From Thermanaerothrix daxensis (GTDB taxonomy: Bacteria > Chloroflexota > Anaerolineae > Anaerolineales > Anaerolineaceae): DNA of 64,000 nt. Under the pieces are notes generated by a model, which was not told the DNA's origin, did no database searches, and worked only from the letters and a program-made list of their open reading frames with translations. This document shows, one piece after another, positions 25,938 to 34,980 of this stretch (position 1 is the first letter of the stretch; every line of letters begins with the position of its first letter). Location of the stretch: contig NZ_LGKO01000004.1 of the NCBI RefSeq assembly GCF_001306145.1, forward strand, positions 62,001-126,000. The letters run 5' to 3'. The position numbers and the translations under genes were made by a program.

Positions 25938-26318
25938 ATGATCCGGTTTCTTCGTTCGCGACTACCGGCCTTTCGCCACGCTTTCAGCGGTCTGGGATAT
26001 GTCTTGCGTACCCAGAAAAACGCCTGGATTCATGCCATGGCAACCTTATTGGTTATTGCGCTGGGCTTCTGGCTACACCTTGACCTGATCCAATGGGCAC
26101 TCTTGACTTTTGCCATTGGCGTGGTTTGGCTGAGTGAGGCCTTCAACACCGCGCTAGAAGCCTTCATTGACCTTGTCAATCCGGACACCCATCCCCTGGC
26201 TGGGATCGCCAAAGACACCGCGGCTGCCGCCGTCCTGATTGCTGCTATCACCGCAGCAGTCATCGGATTTTTGATTCTAGGGCCTCCGCTTTTCCAAAAA
26301 GTCTTTGCTCTCTGGTAA
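25938..26318 (+). CDS. dgkA: Diacylglycerol/undecaprenol kinase (DgkA family)
   Basis: A membrane kinase of about 126 aa with three hydrophobic helices and the diagnostic WLSEAFNTALEAFIDLV segment (E-x-x-N-T-A-x-E), with IKDTAAAAVLIAA-like sequence (AKDTAAAAVLIAA) in helix 3. Gram-positive type members phosphorylate undecaprenol; others phosphorylate diacylglycerol. The ATG at 25938 follows an AAGG; a TTG at 25923 overlapping ybeY is possible. The ybeY-dgkA order is a common conserved pair. Confidence 0.9.
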   Translation: MIRFLRSRLPAFRHAFSGLGYVLRTQKNAWIHAMATLLVIALGFWLHLDLIQWALLTFAIGVVWLSEAFNTALEAFIDLVNPDTHPLAGIAKDTAAAAVLIAAITAAVIGFLILGPPLFQKVFALW

Positions 26319-26354
26319 ACTGCGCCCGCTCCGGGCTAGAAAGGACTTAAAATC

Positions 26355-27203
26355 ATGCGCCCATTCCGCTTTGGTACCGTAGGCTCTCCCCTCTCCACCC
26401 CCAAAAAGCCGGGTGGATCGGTGGGGGCTGTTTACCAGATTGCTTCTCTGGGACTTTCAGCCCTGGAACTGGGCTGGGTGCAGGCTGTACGGGTCACCCC
26501 CGAGACATGTGCGCAAATTTCAGCAGCGGCCAAAGAAACCGGGATCGCCTTAAGTGTCCATGCGCCTTACTTTATCAACCTAAATGCCTCGGATGAGGAA
26601 TGGCCGAAATCCCGCCAGCGGCTAATAGATGCAGCTTTTTACGGGTTTCTTGCCGGAGCCACCGATATTGTGTTTCATCCTGGCTCCTATTTTGGTGAAA
26701 GTGCTGCCCAGGTTATGGGAAAGGTGATCTCGCGTTTACAAGGATGCGTGGAAGAGCTCCAGGCCAGGGGTGTTCGGGTGACACTCCGCCCGGAGACAAT
26801 GGGGAAATCAGCCATGATCGGCTCGCTGGAAGATGTGCTCCAGATGAGCCATGAAGTCCCACAGGTACAACCCTGTCTGGATTTTGCCCACCTACATGCA
26901 CGAGCCGGGGATGGCTCCATGAACAGTTACGATGAGTGGATGCGCGTCCTGGAGACCTACGCCCGTGCCCTAGGGGAAGAATCCCTACAGCGCTTACACA
27001 TTCACCTCTCCGGCATTGAGTACTCGACCAAGGGGGAACGCAATCATCTGCCCATCCAAGAATCGGATTTCGACGTCAAAGCGCTTTTTTCCGCCTTGCA
27101 CGATCGTGGCTGTGCTGGACGCATTCTCTGTGAGAGCCCTAACCTCGAAACAGATGCCCTCTGGATGCAAGAAACCTGGGATGCTTTGTTTCCCATGGGC
27201 TAG
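26355..27203 (+). CDS. AP-endonuclease-family-2 TIM-barrel protein (deoxyribonuclease IV-like)
   Basis: A 282-residue xylose-isomerase-like TIM barrel that resembles endonuclease IV: LSVHAPYFINLNASDEEWPKSRQRLIDA, DIVFHPGSYFG, VTLRPETMGKSAMIGSLEDVLQM, PCLDFAHLHARAGDGSMNSYDEW and LHIHLSGIEYSTKGERNH. His, Glu and Asp zinc ligands of the Nfo family are at the expected places. It would cut abasic sites in DNA. The classic Nfo G-L-x-G-V-C-L-D-T-x-H segment is altered here (PCLDFAHLHA), so a divergent Nfo-like enzyme is possible. Confidence 0.8.
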   Translation: MRPFRFGTVGSPLSTPKKPGGSVGAVYQIASLGLSALELGWVQAVRVTPETCAQISAAAKETGIALSVHAPYFINLNASDEEWPKSRQRLIDAAFYGFLAGATDIVFHPGSYFGESAAQVMGKVISRLQGCVEELQARGVRVTLRPETMGKSAMIGSLEDVLQMSHEVPQVQPCLDFAHLHARAGDGSMNSYDEWMRVLETYARALGEESLQRLHIHLSGIEYSTKGERNHLPIQESDFDVKALFSALHDRGCAGRILCESPNLETDALWMQETWDALFPMG

Positions 27204-27206
27204 AAA

Positions 27207-27233
27207 AAAAACAAAAGGCGGGATGGCCCCGCC
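27207..27233 (-). terminator. Rho-independent terminator for the NarL-type regulator gene
   Basis: On the minus strand GGCGGG...CCCGCC (27217-27233) forms a G+C-rich hairpin with a short loop, followed by TTTTGTTTTTTTT. It lies between the convergent stops at 27203 and 27270. On the plus strand the T-run is poor, so it serves the minus-strand gene best. Confidence 0.8.
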
Positions 27234-27269
27234 CCTTTCACGCCTTTTCAGGGGATCAGCCCCTGTTCT

Positions 27270-27923
27270 CTAAAGGTAATCTCGCAGGTTGTGTTCGACC
27301 GCGTAGGCCGCGGCTTCGGCACGATTGCTAACCCCCAATTTTGAAAGAATGCTGCTGACATAATTGCGTACCGTACCTTCCCCCAGGTAAAGTGCTTTAG
27401 CAATCTCGCGGTTGGTCTTGCCCTCCGAAACCAATAACAAAACGTGCTTCTCCTGCTGGCTGAGGTTAGCAAAAGCAGAAGCCTCTTCCTCCCGAACCGC
27501 TCGGCGCACTTCTTGAAAAACTCGCTGGGTAACCGCCGGATCGAGCAAGGCTTCTCCACGCCCGACCGCCTCAATGGCCCGGATCAGGTCCTCGCGACCG
27601 ATTTGTTTCAGCACATATCCTGAAGCCCCCGCCCGGATTGCCGAAAAGAGCATCTCGTCCTCCGCATAGGAGGTTAGCATAATCACTTTGGTTTCAGGAT
27701 ATTTCTGAGTGATCTCCTCGCAGGCTTCAATCCCCGAAGCCCCCGGTAAGCGAATATCCATCAACACGACATCCGGGCGATGTTGAGCCACTTGTTCCAA
27801 AGCCTCTTTCGCCGTCCCTGCCTCACCCACTACCTCAAATTGTGGGTGATGTTCCAATAAAGCCCTCAGCCCCAGGCGCACCACCTCGTGATCATCTACC
27901 AGCAAAATCCTCTGCTTTGCCAT
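27270..27923 (-). CDS. NarL/FixJ-family response regulator
   Basis: A 217-residue two-domain regulator. The receiver domain begins [18 protein letters not shown] (acidic pair); phospho-Asp is in [14 protein letters not shown] and the Lys in [12 protein letters not shown]. The C-terminal LuxR-type helix-turn-helix is [55 protein letters not shown]. The ATG at 27923 has an ideal SD (AAGGAGGT). No partner kinase is adjacent, so it is an orphan in this window. It has its own promoter and terminator. Confidence 0.92.
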   Translation of the reverse strand: MAKQRILLVDDHEVVRLGLRALLEHHPQFEVVGEAGTAKEALEQVAQHRPDVVLMDIRLPGASGIEACEEITQKYPETKVIMLTSYAEDEMLFSAIRAGASGYVLKQIGREDLIRAIEAVGRGEALLDPAVTQRVFQEVRRAVREEEASAFANLSQQEKHVLLLVSEGKTNREIAKALYLGEGTVRNYVSSILSKLGVSNRAEAAAYAVEHNLRDYL

Positions 27924-27963
27924 AATCGCTACCTCCTTAAATCCAGAACCAACCCCGCTCTTG

Positions 27964-27992
27964 AGTATATTCAAAAGCCCCTATTATGACAA
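27964..27992 (-). promoter_or_regulatory. Sigma-70-type promoter of the NarL-type regulator
   Basis: On the minus strand TTGTCA (27992-27987) and TATACT (27969-27964) are separated by exactly 17 nt. Transcription should start near 27957, giving a leader of about 34 nt that carries the AAGGAGGT SD. Confidence 0.7.
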
Positions 27993-28139
27993 GATAGGGT
28001 CTTTCTGAATAAAGGGCTTTTCGGGGTTCACATGCGTCTCAAAATCACTCATGTGAGGGGACGCTAAGCAAATTGGGACTGTTGTGCGTTCGGGGCTTGA
28101 CGAAGAACAGTTGCTCGATCTTGATGGAGGGGGGCAGGA

Positions 28140-28172
28140 TTTTCAATCCACGCTCCCCGTGTGGGGAGCGAC
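28140..28172 (-). CRISPR. Orphan CRISPR repeat, type I-C-like (single copy)
   Basis: Read on the minus strand, the 33-nt element runs GTCGCTCCCCACACGGGGAG then CGTGGATTGAAAA. It has the GTCGC start, the perfect 8-bp palindrome (CGCTCCCC/GGGGAGCG, 28151-28170) and the GTGGATTGAAA end typical of type I-C repeats. There is no second copy within about 100 nt on either side, and no cas gene in the window. It sits in the 308-nt gap between the regulator start (27923) and the mcrB stop (28232). That gap otherwise shows only a 7-bp inverted repeat (TCACATG 28028-28034 / CATGTGA 28050-28056). Confidence 0.6.
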
Positions 28173-28231
28173 TTCCCCTCTATCAAACTTCCATTTTCAC
28201 GTCCCAGAATTCTGCAGGTGAAGATCAGGTC

Positions 28232-29956
28232 TCACAGGCGACTCAAGGCTGCTATCAAATCATCATCGTGTAAAACAGGAACAGTAGTAACGGGTGACTC
28301 ATCCTGAGCGAAGAAACTTGGCAATACCTGTTGTAATAAATCAGTTTGGCCATAGAAGTATTCTTTGAGCAGCGGAACAATTTGAAAATTCCAAATGTCA
28401 TCCAAGAGAGCAATCTTTTCCTCCCGGGTAAGGCTTTTTTGCTTCAACGGGAGAAAATAACTATGTCCAATTTGATAGTCCGCACCGCGCGTTTCAGTGA
28501 TGCGTTGATTAATTTTCCGTAAACAGGTACCCAAATTCAAGTCTTCTTCAATAACTATTTCATCCAACAGGGCGGCATCGGGCATCAATTCCAAAAAAGC
28601 AAAACGACGGCGTAGGGCAACATCCAAAAGCGCGATACTGCGATCGGCAGTGTTCATTGTTCCGATGAGAAAAAGATTGGACGGCACACGAAAAGGCTGA
28701 TTGCTATAAGGAAGTAACACCGACAAATTACCGCGCTTGTCTGCCTCAATCAGGGTCATTAATTCGCCAAACACTTTGGCAATATTTCCACGGTTAATCT
28801 CGTCAATGACAAGCACATACCGATGTTGTGAATCCTGTTCAGCAAGTTCACAAAGCCGGCGGAAAATACCATACTTAATCTCGAAAGAGAGACCATTGGA
28901 GGTATTGGTATCAAGCTTGGGGCGCAAGCCCTCAACAAAGTCTTCATACGCATAGGATTGATGAAAGGTAACCCAGTAAATATAAGTGGCAGTCTTTCCG
29001 ACGACCACTTGTGATACACTATTCTGCTCGGCCACCAATCGTTCGGCAATTTGCTTGGCCCAGTAAGTTTTCCCAGTACCAGGTGGCCCGGCCAGTATTA
29101 AATTTTTAAAGCGAAGAAGCAATTGTATAGCCTTTTCAACGACTTTATCATCAGGGGACTCTTTAATCCCTCTTCCCCATTCATCCCTCAAGTGATCGTA
29201 AAAATCCAAATCTGGACCTTGAGGGCGTATTTTGACCAATTGCTGGCGAATCTGGAGAAGTTGATCATCTAAGTCTGCCGTCGGCTCGGTAACATATCGT
29301 TTATAGTGCTCTACAATCTTTCGTTTGTCAGTTGTACTGATAATCCGCTCATAGTTTTCGGGAAACATTAGATACAAAATAGCATGGCGCATGTCATAAG
29401 CGCGGTCTCCCTTGTTCTCAATGCTTTCGAGGATTTCATCCAATAAACCCGAAACGCACTTTGGATCATTCAAACACGAATTGGGGTCTGATAGTTCTTT
29501 CACCTTTATCGCAAACAAGGCAAGTAAGTTCAACTGTGTAATGCGAATATGGTATTTATAAGCCGTTCTACAAAACCCCAATTGGCGGTGAGCTTCCCAA
29601 ATTGGGTCGTCCTCGGCAGGCAAACTAAGACCAGCTTTTTCTGCTGCCCAACGAATTCGATTTATACGGGTTGAAAAAGTAATGCTCGTGGATGGAAGGT
29701 AATAGACGAAGAGAAGATCAGCCGTGATAGCCCACAACGCAGTAGGTGCTTGGGCTAACTGATCTTCTATCTTTTCGCTGAATGTTTGAGAGGTCGAGAT
29801 TGGGCGGTCATTAACCAACTTTTTCCACCGCCTCAGGTTTTCAAGCGTCCAGATACGCCGTTCTGGCCAAAGCAGAGAGGTATCCCCAATTAAGCAGCGC
29901 TCCTTAAACAGAGCAAACGTATCGTAAAGTAACTGATCCTTTAATCTGCGCGCCAT
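28232..29956 (-). CDS. mcrB: McrB-family AAA+ GTPase of a type IV restriction system
   Basis: A 574-residue McrB-like protein. The N-terminal half (about 1-270) is a variable specificity region that I cannot assign to a known DNA-binding fold. The C-terminal AAA+ domain carries Walker A (ILAGPPGTGKTYWA), the McrB-specific TFHQSYAYEDFVEGLRP, Walker B (YVLVIDEINRGNIAKVFGELMTLIE) and the GTMNTADRSIALLDVALRRRFAF motif with the N-T-x-D signature for GTP. It drives translocation with McrC to cleave modified DNA. It overlaps mcrC by 16 nt. The region looks more AT-rich than its neighbours by eye, consistent with transfer. Confidence 0.9.
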   Translation of the reverse strand: MARRLKDQLLYDTFALFKERCLIGDTSLLWPERRIWTLENLRRWKKLVNDRPISTSQTFSEKIEDQLAQAPTALWAITADLLFVYYLPSTSITFSTRINRIRWAAEKAGLSLPAEDDPIWEAHRQLGFCRTAYKYHIRITQLNLLALFAIKVKELSDPNSCLNDPKCVSGLLDEILESIENKGDRAYDMRHAILYLMFPENYERIISTTDKRKIVEHYKRYVTEPTADLDDQLLQIRQQLVKIRPQGPDLDFYDHLRDEWGRGIKESPDDKVVEKAIQLLLRFKNLILAGPPGTGKTYWAKQIAERLVAEQNSVSQVVVGKTATYIYWVTFHQSYAYEDFVEGLRPKLDTNTSNGLSFEIKYGIFRRLCELAEQDSQHRYVLVIDEINRGNIAKVFGELMTLIEADKRGNLSVLLPYSNQPFRVPSNLFLIGTMNTADRSIALLDVALRRRFAFLELMPDAALLDEIVIEEDLNLGTCLRKINQRITETRGADYQIGHSYFLPLKQKSLTREEKIALLDDIWNFQIVPLLKEYFYGQTDLLQQVLPSFFAQDESPVTTVPVLHDDDLIAALSRL

Positions 29957-31315
29957 AAGGTCTCCTCCGTCATGTTCATATGTCGATGGACATACCCCAA
30001 GATATCCCTAAATTCGCCAATTATCCCATCCAACTTATCCAAAGGTTGGTGCAGATTAAGTGTGGCAACATAAATGCGGATAGGAGAAAGTTCAACATCC
30101 AGGAAAAAGGGTATGACGTTAGTATTCTTTGCCCGCGGATAAAGAAGTAAAACATTTGGACAACGCAATCGAGTAGCATATGCTACCATTTGATAGAGGT
30201 CATCTTCGGCTATGGATGCGTATACCGGCTGATGTGATAAAACTTTGTTTTTGGCATCGATAATTAGAAAGGGTGTGCTCCCTCGTTTGATCAAAATGTC
30301 CGGTTTGATCTGCGAAAAGGGTTTCGCATTGGAGTAATTTGGTCGGGCAAGGTATTTGGGTACTCTGCCCCCTTGCGTTTCGATCACGGTCTCTTTCCAT
30401 TGAGGTGGAATAATGCGGATTCGGTTGGATTGAAGCAGGCTGGTAACAAACGCTTCAAATAATTGGTTCATATCCAGAACAAACGCCCACGCTTGCTGTG
30501 CACCGGCTAACAGATGCACTGACTGTCCTAGCAGAAATAAACGTGCCAGGTCAAAAGCACCCTTGAAGCGTTCGCTGAGTCTCGTAAAATGGATCTTATC
30601 TAGGTAGGCAGATGCACTCGTAGGAATCTCAACGGGTTGGAGTAAATCGTCCAATTCGGCTAGTCGCTGTCGATTTGCCGAATCACGCGTAATTAATTGC
30701 ATTTGCCTGACTGCCAAACGAAAAATTCGGTTTAATGGTGTATCTGGCAAATATTCGTCATAAGCAACATCCAACCCCCCCACTTAGATCAGGATAACGG
30801 ACAAACTGACGAGTAACATTCCACCGTCCTCGCAAGTAGGGAAGCAAATCCTCCTGCACCACATAATCAAGGTGATACCCTTGTTTTAACTGGATTAGTA
30901 GTTCATCGGCAAACAGCCGGGTAAGCATTTCGAACCAGCCCGCTTGAACGGTGCCCACCGAGGCCAGGGTTAGATGATGCAGTTTTAGGTTGCGGGTGTG
31001 AATTAACATGTATATCAAGTTTCGTGCAGCGGTAATCCCTGCCGAATTTTCAGATAAAAGGACATTAGACGAGGCCGTGCCTATCCGGGGATCATAATCA
31101 ATTTTGGGCAAAATCTGGATGGTACATCTTTCCGTCTGGATGACTCCAACGTACTGAAGGGTTCGCAAGGCTTTGCGTTCAAGGCGAATAATCTCTTTCC
31201 CTTGATCCTGATTAATGCGCTCGAGCACTTCCAGCAAAGGATCACTACTGGATAAGCCAAGTGCATGATAGGGAACTGCTTGTTGCTCGAAAAGGGTGAT
31301 TACGCGATTAGTCAT
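29941..31315 (-). pseudogene. mcrC: McrC nuclease subunit, split by a frameshift in a G7 tract
   Basis: Two overlapping frames together make a full-length McrC. The N-terminal part (30758-31315, 185 aa) contains the McrC N-terminal domain (GVIQTERCTIQILPKID; LIYMLIHTRNLKL; ELLIQLKQGYHLDYVVQEDLLPYLRGRWNV). The C-terminal part (29941-30783, 280 aa) starts at DVAYDEYLPDTPLNRIFR and holds the PD-(D/E)xK nuclease core (IKPDILIKRG...FLIIDAKNK). The break is at seven C on the + strand (30775-30781). Removing one would restore ...YPDLSGGLDVAYDEY... It may be a pseudogene, a phase-variable gene, a frameshifting site or a homopolymer sequencing error. Confidence 0.82.
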
Positions 31316-31464
31316 CCAGACAATGTATTCCCCAAAAACCTCTTCTCAATGCCGAATCTAAAACTTCTATCTACCTACATTGAGCCCCCCTACCTGGAAG
31401 CCAAACCTAAAGAAAAAATATAACTAACACACAAAGCCCTACCCCCTCCCCCTGCCATAAATCT

Positions 31465-31896
31465 CTAACCTTTGCAGGGGCGAATGCCGTAATACACCTG
31501 CGGACCTGAAAGGGTGCGGAGAATCACCTCGGCCGGACGCCCTACCAAGGGCGCCATCTCTTCAGGAGTCATAGGGCGGTTGCCATTGGCTAACAGCAAC
31601 TTAAAAATCTTATTGATCAGTGAGGTCTCGCGGAGTAGGAAATCTGGTTGTTTAGCACAGTGATTCATCAATATATGCTGCAAACCATCAACCCGGTGCA
31701 CCTCAGCCGTTTGGGGATCTATATCATCAATCCAGATTTCCGCTTTACCCTCAAAGGCTTTCTGATGTTCAGGACAAAGAAAATCATTTAAATAAACACG
31801 CCAATTAGAATCATGATGCTGCCACCACTCAAAATCAATGTGGAAAGGCGTCTTAATCGTCGGGCGAATCATGCTAAAGGATTGAGGGCTACTCAT
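31465..31896 (-). CDS. Hypothetical protein, partner of the 529-aa unknown
   Basis: An unrecognised 143-residue soluble protein. It is rich in Trp/His near the N-terminus (FHIDFEWWQHHDSNWRVYLNDFLCPEHQKAFEG), and the C-terminal third looks like a winged-helix (INKIFKLLLANGNRPMTPEEMAPLVGRPAEVILRTLSG). There is a possible metal-binding Cys/His pair (LCPEH). The SD AGGAGG lies 6 nt upstream of the ATG. Its first 8 nt overlap the end of the 529-aa gene, so the two are co-translated. Downstream, about 150 nt of spacer before mcrC holds nothing I recognise. Confidence 0.6.
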   Translation of the reverse strand: MSSPQSFSMIRPTIKTPFHIDFEWWQHHDSNWRVYLNDFLCPEHQKAFEGKAEIWIDDIDPQTAEVHRVDGLQHILMNHCAKQPDFLLRETSLINKIFKLLLANGNRPMTPEEMAPLVGRPAEVILRTLSGPQVYYGIRPCKG

Positions 31897-33478
31897 GCCT
31901 GTCCTCCTCTTCGCTCAGGCGGAAATAAAGGTCGCCCAAATGAGTGACATCCGGCAACCCAGCCAGCACGGCGAGCAAGGCGCTAGGCGGACAGCGCTTA
32001 ACCAGATTAACCGCCGCGTAGAGTTCCTGCGCGTGAACATGTCCCTGCGGGTTCAGTTTGGCCAGTTCCTTCGCCATCGTCCGCGCCACCCGTTCAAGCG
32101 GGGTACGCTGATGATGCATTTGCTCCCACACCTGATCCAGGCGATCCGGGTCTGGGATGATGATGATCATGCGCTCATCGTATTCGACCCCAAGGGTATG
32201 TTTGAGCATGGTAAAGACAATTCCCCCATCGGAGCCAATGAGCACCGTTCGCAACCATTCCTTGGTAGGGCGTTTCTTACGCGCACGGATAAACACCTCC
32301 CCAGGTTTTTCACCCTGACGAACTGTGATCAGGCTACCCGGAATCACCCCCTGGCGGGCAAACCACTCTTTCAATCCATATATATACCGATATGGACGCA
32401 CCACCCAACCCGGGTAAGGGGTTCCGTCTTCCTCATCCACAAAATTGAAACGCACCCGCGGCGATTCATACGCTGTTGGGAAGAGCGTTGCAACGGGTCC
32501 CGCAAGAGGAAGCGTACCAGCCCGCCAGTGTGGGAAAATTAAACTTAATGTAACCTCGCCAACCTCCTCACTTGGAACCTCATAATCCTCCAGTTCGTCA
32601 TATACGAGCCGATTAAGTTCCTCCAAAATGTTCGGTGGGGGCTTCACCAACCCATCCTGCGCACTGTATTTTAGAAGCACAGGGGGCGTCTGAACGGCTT
32701 CTGGTTCTAGCCGTTTCAGGAACCACAAAATCTGCCCCGCCGGACCCACCTCATCAAAGCGCCCATCTTCCTGAAGCGCCAGATTAAGAGAGAACTCGGT
32801 GAGCTTAGGATTTACATCTGAGGGCAGTTCAATCTGTTCAAGAATGGCACGGGTGGGAAGCGGCCCACCTCCGGCCATCTCCAGAACAGCCTCTGCCAGA
32901 TTTAAGTACCCAATCGAGACATCCACCAGCAATGCACGCGGGAACCAGGCACCCGCAATTCGCACCAAATCGGGGTTTGTCTCAAAAATCGCGTTGAGTT
33001 TGGCAGCAATTTCACGCCCGTAATGTTTGATCACGTATTTGGCGTCCAGGAGAGGATCTTGAGCGTTGACCACCATTGGGGCATTCAAGGAATGCTCCGC
33101 CAGCCCGGCAGCAAACTCCTTATGAGTGGAGGAATCAAATTCAACTTCAATCACCTCAAAAGGTGGGTAATCCGGATTGAACCCCGGACGCACGTTTACC
33201 ACCACACCCTGTTTCATTCCAAGGGCAGGGAAACGCAGGGCCTGTCCGATACGATAGTGATTTTTGGGTTGGTAAAGCTCTCCCCCCGCCTCCTGTTCCC
33301 TCTTGAGACGCTCAATTTCTCGATGAATACGCTCCTTGATCAAAACCTCAGCCAATTCTGCGGCTGTTTGAGGCATCTCGGTTTCAAGGAGGTGATTATA
33401 AAGAAATTGCAAGTCTTCATCTGCGATAGTGAAGTTTTGCCAGTAGCCAGGCTCAAGGGATAATCCTAATGAGGCCAT
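31889..33478 (-). CDS. Large hypothetical protein of an uncharacterised two-gene unit
   Basis: I do not recognise this 529-residue soluble protein. The N-terminal region has a coiled-coil-like charged helix (AEVLIKERIHREIERLKREQEAG). An SH3-like beta segment follows (YRIGQALRFPALGMKQGVVVNVRPGFNP). The middle contains a helical repeat region (residues about 150-330). The C-terminal part includes a beta-rich SLITVRQGEKPGEVFIRARKKRPTKEWLRTVLI stretch. No Walker, nuclease or kinase motif is visible. It lies between the LysM-M23 gene and mcrC, and together with the downstream 143-aa gene it might belong to the defence-like region. That is inference. Confidence 0.55.
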   Translation of the reverse strand: MASLGLSLEPGYWQNFTIADEDLQFLYNHLLETEMPQTAAELAEVLIKERIHREIERLKREQEAGGELYQPKNHYRIGQALRFPALGMKQGVVVNVRPGFNPDYPPFEVIEVEFDSSTHKEFAAGLAEHSLNAPMVVNAQDPLLDAKYVIKHYGREIAAKLNAIFETNPDLVRIAGAWFPRALLVDVSIGYLNLAEAVLEMAGGGPLPTRAILEQIELPSDVNPKLTEFSLNLALQEDGRFDEVGPAGQILWFLKRLEPEAVQTPPVLLKYSAQDGLVKPPPNILEELNRLVYDELEDYEVPSEEVGEVTLSLIFPHWRAGTLPLAGPVATLFPTAYESPRVRFNFVDEEDGTPYPGWVVRPYRYIYGLKEWFARQGVIPGSLITVRQGEKPGEVFIRARKKRPTKEWLRTVLIGSDGGIVFTMLKHTLGVEYDERMIIIIPDPDRLDQVWEQMHHQRTPLERVARTMAKELAKLNPQGHVHAQELYAAVNLVKRCPPSALLAVLAGLPDVTHLGDLYFRLSEEEDRHE

Positions 33479-33555
33479 GTCTCCTATCCGTTCTCTTCAG
33501 GGTCACAAAATAGATTGCACCAAAAAGCACAAAAATTATACATCATCTCTCCGGC

Positions 33556-34980
33556 TCACGGATATTCCCGCTCCAACCAATCCAGGGGCTCCACCTGAAC
33601 CCCATTCACCCAGACCTCCCAGTGGAGGTGTGGGCCAGTTACGCGCCCGGTACCGCCGATCTCACCAATCAGTTGCCCGGCTTCAACACGATCCCCTACG
33701 TTTACCAGGATTTGACTCTGATGCCAGAATCCACTATAGACCCCCCACCCATGATCAATGATGGTAGCATTGCCGCGAACCGTCAGGGAACCGGTGTATA
33801 CCACGATTCCCGCCGCTGGTGCATATATGTTTAGATTTGCACATACTCCGTAATCCACTCCAGTATGGAAATAGGTGTAACCGCTGTCATTGTATGAACG
33901 ACGATTGCCAAACCAGGATTTGATGCAACTGGGCTCGTCCACAGGTTTGCGGAAAGTGCCCTTCCAGTACTTTACGGGAGTGTTTCCGCTCGTCACCGTG
34001 CGCACCAGTTGATCCTCTGGCTCGGTTATCGATTTATCCAGAGTTTGTGGATCAACATACAGAGGCGGATCCTGGGGGTAATTACCGGGCTGTAAGAGGA
34101 CAGGCTGGCTAAATGAGAACACCCTTCCATCTTGGGTAACCATGGAAAGCGAGAAGTCAACCAGTCCAGGCTGTGCCAGGGCATGGATACCCTGTAAAGC
34201 CCCATAGGTACTTGCATCCAGGGTATCAAATTGAAGGGACCAATCCCCAATAGCACCACTTAGTCTGACCGGTTGGGTCACACCCACCTTGACCACCACT
34301 GTCTTCCCTTGCGTGACTGGCAGAGGATAGAGCTCAACCCCTTGCACAAAATCGGGAGCCCCTGGAAGAGCGGACACTTTCTCCGAGGAGGATTGATCCG
34401 TCTTAACCGCCACAGGGTCTAAAGGCAAAAGGCGCGCACTGGTCTCAATATCATTTTGGAGCAAAAGTTCCCATAAAGTAAGCCCTGAGTCCACAGCCAG
34501 TTCGAGCGGGGATTGCCCGGCCTGCAGGCTTACCAAATGCACGGACTGTGAACGGTTTACTTCCTCTTGCACCGGCAAAATCAGGGTGGACCCCACAAAC
34601 AGTTGCGAAGGACTGGTCAAGCGATTCAAACGGATGATTTGCTCTTCACTGATTTGATACTGACGGCTCAATGAGGCCAGAGAAGCCCCAAGGGGCACCG
34701 AAACTGTGGTCAGGGTGCCATGAACCCCTGCGAATCCGGGGATCTTAAGCGCCATACCAACGCTTATAAGGTCCGGGTTGGTCAACTGGTTAACCCGAAC
34801 AAGTTCTTGAGGCGAAATCCCAAACCGGCGCGCAATGGTATTGATCGTGTCCGAAGGTTGAACAATGTAAACTGGCAAGTCCTCCGTTTGTGCCAATACG
34901 GCAGGTGGGGGTGTTGTCCAGGAGAGCAACAGCACCAGCAGAACCACGAAAACCCTAAAGTATAGTGATCTCGACCTCAT
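33556..34980 (-). CDS. Secreted LysM / M23-type peptidoglycan endopeptidase
   Basis: A 474-residue exported protein. The signal peptide is residues 1-30 (FRVFVVLLVLLLSWTTPPPAVLA). Two clear LysM domains follow (PVYIVQPSDTINTIARRFGISPQELVRVNQLTNPDLISVGMALKIP; LGASLASLSRQYQISEEQIIRLNRLTSPSQLFVGSTLILP) and a weaker third. The C-terminal lysostaphin-like M23 domain has the metal motifs HTGVDYG and GPHLHWEVWVNG. It probably cuts peptide cross-links, or acts as an amidase activator, in the cell envelope. Chloroflexota cell walls vary, so the exact substrate is open. Its 5' end overlaps the DUF192 gene by 26 nt. Confidence 0.9.
   Translation of the reverse strand: MRSRSLYFRVFVVLLVLLLSWTTPPPAVLAQTEDLPVYIVQPSDTINTIARRFGISPQELVRVNQLTNPDLISVGMALKIPGFAGVHGTLTTVSVPLGASLASLSRQYQISEEQIIRLNRLTSPSQLFVGSTLILPVQEEVNRSQSVHLVSLQAGQSPLELAVDSGLTLWELLLQNDIETSARLLPLDPVAVKTDQSSSEKVSALPGAPDFVQGVELYPLPVTQGKTVVVKVGVTQPVRLSGAIGDWSLQFDTLDASTYGALQGIHALAQPGLVDFSLSMVTQDGRVFSFSQPVLLQPGNYPQDPPLYVDPQTLDKSITEPEDQLVRTVTSGNTPVKYWKGTFRKPVDEPSCIKSWFGNRRSYNDSGYTYFHTGVDYGVCANLNIYAPAAGIVVYTGSLTVRGNATIIDHGWGVYSGFWHQSQILVNVGDRVEAGQLIGEIGGTGRVTGPHLHWEVWVNGVQVEPLDWLEREYP

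Noticed and set aside
28020-28231. CRISPR array
   Set aside because: Only one repeat copy is present; no spacers can be defined and no cas gene is nearby, so it is reported as an orphan repeat only.
29941-31315. Two separate genes in place of mcrC
   Set aside because: The two frames are complementary halves of a single McrC and meet exactly at a homopolymer; a frameshift is simpler.
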